64,000 bases of DNA from Apophysomyces variabilis (lineage: Eukaryota > Mucoromycota > Mucoromycetes > Mucorales > Mucoraceae): contig MZZL01000378.1 in assembly GCA_002749535.1 (NCBI GenBank), forward strand, positions 61,735-125,734. Reading direction: 5' to 3'. Numbering within the stretch: the first letter of the stretch is position 1; every line of letters starts with the position of its first letter. Both the position numbers and the translations under genes were made by a program. This document shows positions 48,739-60,400 of this stretch, piece after piece. A model generated the notes under the pieces. It worked only from the letters and a program-made list of their open reading frames with translations. It was not told the DNA's origin and searched no databases.

Positions 48739-50062
48739 ACTGCGGTAGAGTAGGCGTTTTACCTACATTTTACCCCTGAGTAATACATGATGTTTTACCC
48801 ACTTTCCCATGGGGGGAGCAATCTTCAGTATTGTTCAGTCTCTCCTTTCCCAAAAGAGAAAAACTAGCAAATGTAAAAATATAAGCAGTATGACAGTGTA
48901 TGTGTGATTCCTAGGAACTGCGTCAATATTTATATCACATGCTTTTAACATGGTTTTTTTTCTTTTTTATGGGGTTATTCGTATTTTATTTTTATTATCA
49001 GTTTTTTTTCACAAACTTTTTCCTCTGCTTTTTTTCACTCTATGGCGTTTTCAGTACTTCTTTATCAGCAAACTCACTTTCACAATGTTGATAATATATC
49101 ATCTTAACAATATACATCCTTGACCTGAAAGCGTGTTCTTTACTAGTAAGCTTTTATCTTCATTTGACAGCACCTCATTCTTTTTTTTCTTTTAATAGCT
49201 GATATAATTGCAATGTTATAGGAAAGCTTGCTTCTTACTTTTAACTAAGATATTTTGATTAATTGACCTAAATGTAACTAATCTTGACTTTTTATTTGTC
49301 CTATAGAGTAGCTTTTCCTTTCTTTAAAAAATATGGAAATAGAGAAATATGACACATGTTTTAATGGTACAGATTTTTTTTTACATTGTAACTTGATTAT
49401 TCATCAAGATAATCTTTTGTAGGCCTATATATAATGTTGCTGTTTGTTATTGCTATGCCATATGTTTTACTAATTATCATTTTTTAAATTCTATGCTTCT
49501 TTAGCCTTCAGTAATTAGGTAAGATTATATAGATCCAATTGTAAAGTTAGATACCTGTTTATACATTATATTATATATCTTCAATAAAATAAAAATGTTT
49601 GTTTTCTCTATATATAAGGTTAAGAAGTGTTGTTGTACATGATAAAGAAGTATATTTTATTGGCTAAAATAATGAATACAATGAAAAGAGCATCCAATCG
49701 GAAAGACTAGATAAGAATCATTAGCTCCAATAGCATATATTGTTGTAAGCAAGTTAATCCAATAAAAGAGCTTAAAGAAAAGAATATGGTCGAATAGAAT
49801 TCTAATGTTAGTTGTTAAATGCATACAACTTAGTCCAATAGCATTAATGTAATTACGTCTGATACATACTGTTTTATCCAATTAATAACAGTATAAAAGG
49901 TGGGTAAAATATGGGTAAAATATGGGTAAAAGGTATGTTTCACCCACTTCTCAAAAGTTTTACCCACTGGGTAAAACGTGGATAAAATGTGAGTAAAATG
50001 TGGGTAATATTTGACGTTTTACCCAGATTTTACCCAAGGTAAAATGTCCTTTCAACTGCAGT
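48739..50062. mobile_element. Family-A TIR element, full-length non-autonomous copy
   Basis: The left end ACTGCGGTAGAGTAGGCG and the reverse complement of the right end, ACTGCAGTTGAAAGGACA, agree over most bases, followed by TTTTACC in both. The right 591 bp equal the element at the window start. TTTTACCC/GGGTAAAA arrays are subterminal on both sides, with the longer one at 49898-50045. The 1.3-kb interior has no coding region. No clear target duplication is seen (TTCCACTC against AACTAATC; a mutated TA cannot be excluded). Confidence 0.75.
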
Positions 50063-50589
50063 AACTAATCTTGCAAAGGGTACTTTTTTTTTCTTTTTAC
50101 TGCGGCAAGCTTGTCAAACATTTTTCTTCTCCCCAATAGACTTCTTACAAAAGACTACAATAAATCTAAACTATAAAAACAGATTGTTGCCTTTCACATT
50201 TGATTAAGAACAACATCGTCATGCTAATGATGGTTGAAATCAGATGCTTTTACTTTAACAGTGTAATGTAGCTACATTTAAACATGCATAGTTATAATGT
50301 TGAATGACAATTGTTCACTTATGCGTTCTTATCTTGACACCCAATAAATATGTCTTATAATACTGTTTAAAAGGAATGCATTTAAATGCTTTTACTGACT
50401 AAGACATTATTGAACACTTTTTTTTATGGTGACTCTACCTAGAAAAGCTAAATGGATTAAACAGATCAGGTCAGGTTACTACTTTCTTGACCCATTTATT
50501 AACTGAGTCATAAAATAGCAACCCATATCCAGTCTAAATGGATACAGATTAGGTCAGGTTGATAGGTCATAGATATATGGTGATCCCTA

Positions 50590-51960
50590 TTCATACATAT
50601 TCAGATACCACTCTAGCTTCTGATAAAGTGACATAGAGCCTCCAAACACTCATTCCAAATGATCTACTATTTGATTGGCAGCATGCTGTGGGCCGTGATA
50701 TGACATTAGGATGATGGTGGGCCTTCAGTTCAGGTATATATATTTGATTGCACTTGTCATCTCCTTCAGACCCCCTTATATATCTTGTCATAATATGCTT
50801 TCCATGTCTTAGCATGAGAGTGACATACTGCCCTTTTGAATTCAACGCACGCATCCTTATATGCATGTTTTACCATCACTTGCTCCAGGTCATCATCACA
50901 TGTCTGTTTTCAATGATAGTATAGATGGCGTCACTCATCAACTAGCTGTTGAAGCTCGTCATTCCAGAACCACTTCTAAGCCTGCTGGCAAGGTTGTGAT
51001 ATGCCAACACTCCTATCCAACACTGAGTAAATCAACTTATTGAGCCTTTTCACCAGGTTTTCCATTTATATGGCATCTAGGAAACAATGACTGTTAAGAG
51101 TATATTATATATCTGCAAGTAAGAATAACACCTACTCTTTAAAAAGATTCATATAACGTTCCTTGACTTTTGGGTTGCTTAGCCTTTGTAATTGCCATTG
51201 TCTGCAGGTAGTATTAGTAGGGGGCAGTGTAGGAAGATCAGTTGTAGGCAAAAACGAGAATTTGCACAAGTGATGATCAGACCTTAAGAGGTCTACCTCA
51301 TCATGAATCACAAGTTTAGGCAAGAGGAATTGTGGTTTATTTGAAATGAAGTAGTTGATGATGCTTTGCCCATGGTCATCATTAAATATATTGACGCCAT
51401 AAGCCAATTCCACATTTCAAAGCGTTAAACCATAGTCATCTAACCATGCTTCAAAATGATCTCACCTATGAGGAGTTATATATGTGTCACCTGTACATCT
51501 ACTTAGTCAAGTGTTGAAGTCTCTAAGAATCAAAGTATGTTTATCTAAGAAAAGCATTGAGTACCATTGTTGTACTGTTTCAAGATCAAGTTTTGAAGGT
51601 AAGTAAAGTCTATAGAGAGTGTATTTTCCTATTCTAATAGAAAGAGTGTCAGGATTAGTGATAGGGAATTCTTTATAAGGATAAGGAAAATTAGGTCAAG
51701 TAAAGAAGGACAAACTACTATGACAATTTACTCCACTCATCATCTGTCTGTAATTGTGTATCTGCTTCTAAGGACAAAATAGAATTTTGCCCTTAGAAAA
51801 GAATGTTTCAGTAACAAGTAGAATGTCTACAGAATTTTGTGAGCATAATTCAAATAACTCAACTGGCTGACAGCCTAAACTGCGAGTATTAAACAATCCA
51901 ATTGTGAGTCACTTCATAGGTCTTCATCTGCATTGTCAATTATAATCTCTTCAGAGTTAT
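50590..51960 (-). pseudogene. LINE-2 copy: endonuclease and linker fragment
   Basis: Minus-strand reading gives KYTLYRLYLPSKLD, MELAYGVNIFNDDHGQSIIN and a terminal LRSDHHLCKFSF, the SDHH motif of APE-type LINE endonucleases. The linker towards the RT follows (HAYKDACVEFKRAV and TWKAYYDKIYKGV). The RT is missing: the sequence stops at the right end of hAT-3, and no RT is found on the other side of that element. Several stops are present. Confidence 0.75.
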
Positions 51961-52138
51961 CCATGTTAAGGTCAACATCTGAAAGATTGGTGTCTATGGC
52001 AGGGTCTTAAAAGTCAGCAACTGTTAAAAGTTAGAATAGTATTTTGTTAGAGGTGGAGCTGTCATGGCGTTGTTGGATATATTGTTCCATTAGTTCTTGT
52101 AGAAGGCAGAGGTTAGTTTCAGTAGTTATTACAAAGGC

Positions 52139-53300
52139 TCATATAATGCTAAGACTTAAGTGTGGGAGAAGATGAAGACATGTATAAAGCATATAATCTT
52201 CATAGATTTTATAGGCTAGTTTGGTGCATTCAGTTATAGTACTGGAAGCCAATTTGGGATCACCCAAAATATCAGCATTTGTAGGGTCAAATGTGGGCTT
52301 CACTAGTACCTTATTTTGAGTTAATAAGCCAATAAGCTCATTTTTATAGTCTGTATACACTAAGAGAGCAATAGTATTACAGGCAAGAAACTAGATATCA
52401 ATAATATAAGATTGTTGAATCTTAAGTACACTGAGAAACTGGTGCACTTGAGAGTAATGAAGATGATGGCAATAAGATAGATATACAAAAGTGTACATAG
52501 AGGGACCAGAAGGAGCAGTAAGGGTTTACTGAATTGTTTCTAACATCACTTTGGTTTTTTAGGCTTTTGAGGGCCTAGATTCTTTGTAGCAGTTTTTATA
52601 TAACTGAGTTTTACCCCTAAAGCATGGATAGAATTAGTGGAGCTTGATCTATTATCACTTTTTTAGGTGGCAGTGATAGGAGCAGGGGGAATAGTTGTGT
52701 TTTGATTTTTTTTTCATTTTTATAATGGTTTCCTTTTTTTGTTATATTTTCTAATAGTTGACATGCTAAGAGGAGGGCTATAAACTCCTTTCATTCCTCA
52801 TCCTATTTTACTTTTTCAGCTGTATATTGTTGTAGCTATTTTCACAATTTAGCAATCTCCTGATTGAGATTTACAATTAATGTAACCAAGTGTTCAGTTA
52901 TTTTAGTTGTTGGTGGTAAGTTATAAGTGCCAGAGTCAATGTTAACACCTTTTATATTAGAGTTATTTGTGTTTAGTGCCAATAAATTAGGAGAAAGTAT
53001 ACAATTTAATCAGGTTTATTTGTTGAGATTAATATATATATCAGCTAAAATGAGTTTTATTAAATTATTAAAAGTTTGCTTCTGTTGTAGTAGGGATTTT
53101 TCAATTGTTTTCAACGTTCCTATGATGGATGCATTGATTTCCTTGATAGATAGACGTTTTGATGATGTTGTTTTGTTAGTGTTGATGGTTATTTTCAGCA
53201 ATATACTATATACTTCTTTGTGTAACCATACAAATGCGGAAGAATAAGTGATGTCAAAAGAGAGATAAAGTGTTTGTTTATTACTGGGCTTAATGAGCAT
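52139..53300 (-). pseudogene. LINE-2 copy: ORF1 remnant
   Basis: Segments read KRLSIKEINASIIGTLKTIE (helical), FLSVLKIQQSYIIDI, TIALLVYTDYKNELIGLL and KPTFDPTNADILGDPKLASS. The last part resembles the relic at 36800-37420. It is upstream of the LINE-2 endonuclease in the right order and strand. Several stops break it. Confidence 0.55.
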
Positions 53301-53826
53301 TGTCTATCATGAGCAAATCGCCCGTCCATTGATCTTTTGGCATAGGAATATAAAAAACCTCAAACACAAGGTAAAAAATAAAAAAACATAAAGGAGGGTA
53401 AGTGGGGCACAGACTAAGTGACACAAAGATTGGCATGATACTTTGGCCAAATGTAGCAAATGGGAAACAGTAAGTAAAAGGGGAGTGAAAGGTAAAGAAA
53501 AAGCATAGAGATAGCATAGGTACATAGTAGAAAATATAAATAAAAATAAAAAACCCACACAGAGATAAAAAACATAAAAATAAAAATTGCACAATGGAGA
53601 GACATCAAGCCTTTGGATATAAGAACCAACCGAACCAATAAGCATCATTATTGGCTTAGCAGAAGACCTGCAAAACATCTAACATGATACTTACACATTC
53701 ACAACAGGCACACAACTACAAAACAGGGTCAGTAGAGCTACAAGCCATGGTGAGAAAAGAAGAGAGAGATAGAGGAGAAAGAGAATTTTTTGGTTTTTTC
53801 TTTTTTTATTTTTTTAGCAACTGACA
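53301..53826 (-). other. Probable 3' untranslated end of LINE-3
   Basis: This region separates the LINE-3 coding end at 53827 from the LINE-2 ORF1 start. Long hydrophobic frames on the minus strand come from its T-rich composition and carry no family motif. The two LINE pieces are head to tail. Confidence 0.4.
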
Positions 53827-54949
53827 CTAGTGTTCATCAAACGCATCTACAAGGACAGATCCAGGAAGAAGTTCAGGATCAAAAGCCAAAGTAGACGTGC
53901 ACTGATTGATTTCACGAAGGATAAACAATAGCTGACACCATATATTCACCAACTTTTCATCAAACCAGTGGAGAGACAGTGGAAACTCATTCAACACATG
54001 GTTAAGAATATGCACATCATCCAGGACAGGAGATGGCAGCAAATCTGACAGTGAATGAATATGAGAAGAGAGGATAGAATATCTATTCACAAAATGTGTG
54101 CAGTTAGCCCTTTTACTACCATATAAACAGGATACAGACAGAGTTGGCAGGAGCCAGGCAATATACCACTTGATTAGATGATAGTGTTCCTTAGTAGTAC
54201 ATGGAAGTAATAAGGTAGGATCCCATCCAGGATATAGCAGAGCCCTCCTCACCATGACAAACTCAGTGCACTGTTGATCATGGATCTGCTGGAGCCTATC
54301 CAAGATCGCACATTTGAGAGGGTCAGGTGATGGATCAGGACTACACTGAAGTTATCTACTTGCATGCCAAAGAGGATTGGTAACAAGTTTTGACCAGGTA
54401 TAGAGGCTTTGGAAACCCTCTATCTATGGTATCATCACTTTCAGCAGGGTAGTACATAGGAGAGAATAAGCACATTTTATAAATTTTGCTTGCAAAATCT
54501 AAAAACGCGCATACATCATGGGTAGGCCAGCAAGTGAAGTAACCTGGACCATACCAACTGGGCTAGCAAGGTTCTACTGAAGACATATTCTCAGACAATG
54601 TCTTTGGGTATCATCCAGTGATTTTGCTATATCTGCAGTCAAGTGGCAAATTGCCACACCATACTCCATAATTAGATGAGCAAATATTTTGTAAGCACGA
54701 AGAGCTGCAGTAAAACTGAATCTATACATATGAATGCTCGAATCTCTCAACAACCGCATTGCTGTGATTGCTTTGGTATTCGATTGCCGCAGTAATAGAT
54801 CACGATCTATACCACCAGAAGAAAAAGGTATACTAAGGTAACGGAAACTTTTGCAGATAGGAAGAGCCTCACCATACAGCAAGAACTCATCCTCCTGTGA
54901 CGCATTAAGCACTTCACATTTGTTAGGACTCGGTGCCCCAAAAGAGAGT
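53827..54949 (-). pseudogene. LINE-3 copy: C-terminal reverse transcriptase region
   Basis: It begins at the tRNA edge with PNKCEVLNASQEDEF and continues SFRYLSIPFSSGGIDRDLL, LRAYKIFAHLIMEYGVAICH and DDTQRHCLRICLQ, the thumb region of LINE RTs. A second frame (53827-54303) gives the C-terminal tail with VSCLYGSKRANCTHFVNRY, a Cys/His cluster. The catalytic FADD motif is missing, so the copy is 5'-truncated. At least one frame break separates the two parts. Confidence 0.78.
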
Positions 54950-55022
54950 GGGGATGTAGCTCAAATGGTAGAGCGCTCGCTTAGCATGCGAGAGGCACCG
55001 CGATCGATGCGCGGCTTCTCCA
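54950..55022 (+). tRNA. tRNA-Ala (AGC)
   Basis: The 73-nt sequence folds as a cloverleaf. The acceptor stem GGGGATG/CTTCTCC has one T-T mismatch and the G3-U70 pair that defines tRNA-Ala. The anticodon stem CTCGC/GCGAG has loop TTAGCAT with anticodon AGC, and the T stem CCGCG/CGCGG is perfect. Box A TAGCTCAAATGG and box B GATCGATGC fit the Pol III consensus. The T loop has A instead of T at position 54. There is no intron and no encoded CCA. Confidence 0.93.
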
Positions 55023-55029
55023 ATTAATA

Positions 55030-55036
55030 TTTTTTT
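55030..55036 (+). terminator. Pol III terminator of tRNA-Ala
   Basis: A run of seven T starts eight bases after the tRNA 3' end. Confidence 0.85.
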
Positions 55037-55065
55037 ATATTATTGTCATTTTCTTTGTTGTGTTG

Positions 55066-55428
55066 TGTCGTTTCCTTGGATCTGAGTTTTATTCCGAATC
55101 ACTGTAACGTAGTCGATCGGTCACACTTGCAGCGGATCAGGGAAACGATAAGATAAATAAAAATAAGGATCGTAAAAAAGATGATTTTATTGTTACTGAT
55201 TTCTTCTCTATTTATATTTTCTTTGTGCCTGGCGGGATCGGTAAAATCATTCTGTCGTAAAACTTTTCAAAGCGCATTGATTCGATAGATGATGTTTCGC
55301 GATGATCTAATCTCAAACATTGTCTTCTTCGATTTCTTGTAACTCAATGAATGATCCGATTCGTTCGTCTTCTTCAGGGTCGGCACAAAAGGAATCCGAA
55401 TTCCAGAAATCAGGTTCCGACAACGACA
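55066..55428. repeat. Left copy of a 363-bp sequence flanking the N gap
   Basis: Equal to 55615-55977 except for one seen difference (CGCGAT here, CACGAT there, near 55310). It ends at the gap. It includes the end of the host-like gene. Confidence 0.9.
55313..55428 (-). pseudogene. C-terminal end of a host-like protein gene (left copy, cut by the gap)
   Basis: The minus frame ends SLSEPDFWNSDSFCADPEE...EIEEDNV and a stop at 55313. The C-terminus is strongly acidic. The same end is at 55862-55983 on the other side of the gap. See that entry. Confidence 0.5.
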
Positions 55429-55614
55429 NNNNNNNNNNNNNNNNNNNNNNNNNNNNNNNNNNNNNNNNNNNNNNNNNNNNNNNNNNNNNNNNNNNNNNNN
55501 NNNNNNNNNNNNNNNNNNNNNNNNNNNNNNNNNNNNNNNNNNNNNNNNNNNNNNNNNNNNNNNNNNNNNNNNNNNNNNNNNNNNNNNNNNNNNNNNNNNN
55601 NNNNNNNNNNNNNN
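55429..55614. other. Assembly gap of 186 N
   Basis: Only N. The bases on both sides duplicate each other, so the gap probably joins overlapping contigs. Confidence 0.98.
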
Positions 55615-55977
55615 TGTCGTTTCCTTGGATCTGAGTTTTATTCCGAATCACTGTAACGTAGTCGATCGGTCACACTTGCAGCGGATCAGGGAAACGATAA
55701 GATAAATAAAAATAAGGATCGTAAAAAAGATGATTTTATTGTTACTGATTTCTTCTCTATTTATATTTTCTTTGTGCCTGGCGGGATCGGTAAAATCATT
55801 CTGTCGTAAAACTTTTCAAAGCGCATTGATTCGATAGATGATGTTTCACGATGATCTAATCTCAAACATTGTCTTCTTCGATTTCTTGTAACTCAATGAA
55901 TGATCCGATTCGTTCGTCTTCTTCAGGGTCGGCACAAAAGGAATCCGAATTCCAGAAATCAGGTTCCGACAACGACA
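55615..55977. repeat. Right copy of the 363-bp sequence flanking the N gap
   Basis: See 55066-55428. Here it continues into the 5' LTR of gypsy-2. Confidence 0.9.
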
Positions 55978-55983
55978 GTTGTA
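55862..55983 (-). pseudogene. C-terminal end of a host-like protein gene, cut by gypsy-2
   Basis: The minus frame reads LSLSEPDFWNSDSF, then an acidic tail with GSFIELQEIEEDNV and a stop. There is no TE motif, the codon pattern is orderly, and a plausible 3' untranslated region follows down to about 55066. The frame runs up to the first base of the gypsy-2 LTR at 55984, so the retrotransposon seems to sit in the last 40 codons. The rest of the gene would lie beyond gypsy-2 and gypsy-3, outside the window. I do not recognise the protein. Confidence 0.5.
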
Positions 55984-56306
55984 TGTCATGGCAAAAATCG
56001 TTAGACCAATCACGGTTAAGGACCGGATTTGGTAATCACCTTTTACGCTCGGCCATCGTCCATAAATGACAAGAACTACAAGTCTTCTTTGGTCATTGAT
56101 CTTTAATATAATACTCTCAGCTGTTTCCTTTTTGCATCTTATTACCATAGTGATTACATAATTTATCTAGAATCAAAAAGATATAAATATTGGACACATT
56201 ACAAGGAATAAAGAACATCTTCCGTTTTATCTTATTTTATTGTCTTCTATTATTGTTCCATCTTTACTTGGCCATTGGATTTCTAGCTCAGACTATGGCA
56301 ACAACA
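55984..56306 (+). repeat. 5' LTR of gypsy-2
   Basis: 323 bp, TGTCATGGC to CAACAACA, with TATAAATA at 56182. It differs from the 3' copy at about 21 positions, nearly all transitions. Confidence 0.9.
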
Positions 56307-56337
56307 ATTGGTAGCTGATGACAAGTTCATTTACCAA

Positions 56338-57432
56338 CAAGACATACAGACAAAACTTTAAAGAGCATTGTGTGAAAGAGTGAGGAAATTAAGCAAGAGA
56401 TTTCAAGAAGTATACAAGCTAGAAGAGATGGGTCAGCAAGACATTCTGTCTATAATACAAGCGATATTAGAGCAAATATGCACCCAACAGGAAGAAATAA
56501 AAGCCTTACAAGAAGAAACTACCATTACCCAAAGATTGACCAGATTACTACTTCAAATTGTCAAGCCAGTACAACCAGAAGTATTCCGGGATGAGAGAGC
56601 ACCAGCCGCAATTGAGGCTTGGTTACACACACTTGACAAATATGGAGACTTGACCAGGCTGAGTGATGAGCAACGAATTCTATTCGCCTCAACTCTGCTC
56701 TGAAACGCCGCAGCCACATGGTGGCGCCATTTAGAAACAACAATTGATGAGACCATGGGGCAGAACAAGGTTCCCCAAGATTGGCGCGAATTCAAAGAGG
56801 CCTTTCGAAGAGAATTCAAGCCAAGCAATTCTTCTGTATTGGCTTGCCAATGACTACAGACACTCCAACAAACAGGCACAATCCGCGACTACATTGTGGC
56901 CTTCAGGAACATTATGTTGGAATTATCTGATATGTATGAAGACGATGCCATACATCAGCTTATAAAGGGACTTCAATATCAGGCTAGATTACAAGTATTG
57001 CTAAGCTGACTAAAAACTCTGACCAAAGCATACAACGCTGCTGAAGCTTTTGAATCTGCTTACGAATGTGCTCAAGGGTTACGAGACCTTCAAGAGTGTA
57101 CAATGGAAAGGAATTCCAGATATGTCGCAACTAATCAAGACTACGGAGGCCCAACGCCAATGGATCTGGATGTTATCAACATGCTATATAAGTCGAATGA
57201 GTTTGCTAAGAAACCGTTCCAAGACCAATATCAAAAAGCTCCTCATTCAGGTGGATGGCAGTCCTACAAGAAATACAATGACCACGGCTCTTCATTCCCT
57301 ATGTGTTACAACTGTAGAGGACAAGGACACATTGCCAGAAACTGCTCGTCACCACCATTGTCCAGCAACTGTATCCATCATAAGAATTCTGTAGTATCAA
57401 GTGATTTAAAAGAGCAGGCGCGTTAGGATTAA
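56338..57432 (+). pseudogene. gag: gypsy-2 gag
   Basis: A coiled-coil-like N-terminus (QQEEIKALQEE) precedes a capsid region with AAIEAWLHTLDKY and FKEAFRREFKPSN, and a zinc knuckle CYNCRGQGHIARNC. Stops: TAA at 56359, TGA at 56701 where gypsy-3 has AGA (Arg), TGA near 56851 where gypsy-3 has CGT (Arg), TGA near 57007, and TAG at 57424 where gypsy-3 has TGG. The natural stop is TAA at 57430. Confidence 0.88.
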
Positions 57433-60400
57433 AGGGAGTCTCTTCGCGCACAAACAATCAATCCCTTAACGTTATTACCACGAAAGAAACTGTCAAGGAA
57501 GGAGAGACACAAGAAACTAGTAGCCTATCTACCAACAATCAAGAGCTATGGAAAAACGAATCCGGCGAACCAGATCCATATCAAATCTCTATGGAGGAAG
57601 ATCTTAGTTATCTGAACTAGCTAAACACAATAAAACACACAGATCTCCCACTGTATGATATGGTCTGCAATGGCTTAAACTGCGAAGTACTTTTGGACAG
57701 CAGAGCATCCTGCTCATATGTATCACCAAGACTGGTCCAAGGTCGTCCAAAGCGAGCGGTATCAGGTCATCAAGTTGAAACAGCTGGTGGCCACAAGTTC
57801 CAGATCACAGAAGAAGTTACCTTGTTGCTAAACGCAGGTGGCTATGCACATGAAATAACAGCGTTTGTCTTTGACACCAAGTTCAATTTGATTTTGGGGT
57901 GTGATTGGATCAAAAGAATCAAACCAATGCCAGATTGGGATCAGGATACTTGGAAGATCAAGACTATGGATAAGGTTTATACCATTTAACTGAAACATGA
58001 TCACGAAGTTCTGGATTTGGCCTATCTCATATCACACTGTCAAGTCCAAAGGCTTCAAAGACAAAAGGAAACAGAGAACATGTTTCTCTGCTATGTCAAG
58101 TCCAACACACCAGAAATCAGCAAGCCCTTAGATTCCCGTTTTCCTTCACTGGTGGAAGAGTTCAAGGATGTTTTTCAAGATGCATTGTCTGGATTACCTC
58201 CAGAGTGAGAAGTGACACATGTAATTGACACTGGCAACACAATACCGATCAATTGTACACCTTATAAGATGAGCTCATTAGAACTGGATGAGCTGCACAA
58301 ACAGCTAAAGGAATTACTTGATCTTCGCCTGATCCGCCTGAGTTCATCACCATGGGGAGCGCCAGTATTATTTGTACGCAAGAAGAATGGTGAGATGCGA
58401 CTCTGTGTAGACTACCGAGCTATCAACCGCGTAATCAAGTGAAACTCACACCCTCTACCTCATATCAATGAATGCTTGGAGCGTCTAGGAGGAGCAAGGT
58501 TTTTTTCAAATATTGACCTCAAGAGTGGGTATCATCAAGTACAAATAAGAGAAGAAGATATACCCAAGACCGCCTTTAACACTCACTATGGTTCCTATGA
58601 ATTCTTGGTCCTGCCCTTTGGTCTCACCAACGCGCCACCAACGTTTCAGAGACTAATGAATTTGGTGCTTGGTGATGCTCTCAACAAGTTTGCCCTGGTG
58701 TATCTTGATGATATTCTCATTTTTAGCAAAACAGAAGACGAGCACTATGAACATGTCTGACATGTCCTTGAACAGCTCCGGAGAAGCAAGCTGATTGCAA
58801 ACATCAAGAAGTGCGAGTTCAACAAGACCAAACTGCAGTTTCTGGGTTTCCAAGTATCAGCGAAAGGTATCTGGCCATCAACAGAAAAAGTAAAAGCAAT
58901 CCAAGAATGGCCCATACCTACGAACGTCCAAGAAGTTTGACAATTCATTGGCCTTGGTTCACACTACAGGCGTTTCATCCATGACTTTTCTACCATTGCA
59001 TCTCCACTGATGGACCTAACAAAGGGAACAGGTACAAAGACAAGAGCTATCACATGGACGCCAGAGTGCCAAACTGCCTTTAAGAAGATCAAATCTCGAA
59101 TGATCAATGCCCCAGTTCTGTTACCACCAGACCCTGAACTACTATACATAATTGAGACAGACGCTTCAGATTATGGTGTAGGCGCGGTATTACTGCAAGA
59201 AGGCCCTGATAGACTTATGCATCTGTTGGCATTTGAGTTGAAGAAACTGTCATTGGCAGAACGCAATTACCTGGCCCAAGAATGCGAATTGCTTGGCATA
59301 TTACATGCTCTGAGAACGTGGCGTTGCTTCATTGAAGGACGACCATATACAATCTATATGGACCATCACCCTCTCAAGTATTTACATACACAAGTAAAAC
59401 CAACTCCTTATTTGACTCACTGAATGGCTGAATTGGAAGCCTATGACCCTGATATACAGTATAAACCTGGTCATGAAAATCATATACCCAATGTATTGTC
59501 AAGACGCGATGGACCATCCTGTGAAGCTAATAAATTACCTATTGAACCTGATTATCTCTATGCTGTCAAGGCGATCCAAGAATCTGATTGGCCGAAGTTC
59601 TATGCACTCTCTGAAGAAAAATGGCCTACTATTTACAAAGACCTCTTACATCAACATAGAGACAAGTTTGTGGTGCGCTCAGATCAAGTGTTCAGAAAGA
59701 TTAAGAAAGGTGATGACATCATAGAGATTCAATTTGCTACATTTGCATGACGCGCTGAAATCATTCGACACTATCATACTAGATTTGGCCATGCAGGTAA
59801 CCTCACAGTTTATGATATTGTCAAGAAAAGATGGTGGTGGCCCCATATGCGCAATGATATACAAGAATGGCTTCGCGAATGTCCTCAATGTCAATTGGCT
59901 GCTAAAGCAGATCGCAATACACATCATGCTCTGATGCAACCGCTCAGTGTTCCTCCACCTTTCTCAAGATGGCACCTTGATTTTATCAGCAAACTTCCTA
60001 CTACTATCAAGGGTAATCGGTGGATTTTGGTTGCTGTTAATTATGCAACAAACTGGACTGCTGCTCATGCTCTCCCAGACGCCACTGGTCAAGCTGTGGC
60101 CAATTTCATTTATGAGGAAATTGTTATGCGCTTTGGTTGCCTTGCTGAAATGGTAACAGATAGAGGACCAAATTTTATATCCAAAGTCTTGAACATGTAC
60201 CTGGGCCGCATCAAGATTTATCACCAGTTTACCTCTGCTTTTCACCCATGATCAAATGGAAAATATGAGTGTACCAATGGTATTCTCAAACAGATGCTCC
60301 AAAAATATGTCAATGGTGCCATTTCCCATTGGGACGAATACCTTGATACTGCCCTTTTTGCATGTCATATTTGCAAACATAGAACAACCAGATTCAGCCC

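Larger units (their letters stand above)
45159..50589 (-). mobile_element. hAT-3 DNA transposon with a nested family-A element
   Basis: The left end is TAGGGATCTTCACAGG at 45159; the right end, TGGTGATCCCTA, finishes at 50589. Subterminal CAGGTCAGGTTG-type repeats occur at both ends. The transposase is on the minus strand and related to those of hAT-1 and hAT-2. The 8-bp flanks do not match (TGTGGTAC and TTCATACA), and the outer sequences belong to different elements, so one end may have been rearranged. Subtracting the nested element leaves about 4.1 kb, the size of hAT-1 and hAT-2. Confidence 0.78.

Noticed and set aside
53290..53678. Hydrophobic, membrane-like minus-strand frames
   Set aside because: Produced by A-rich plus-strand sequence at a LINE 3' end; no family motif.
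55313..55656. Open frames running through the N gap
   Set aside because: They are open only because N translates as X; only the bases left and right are informative.
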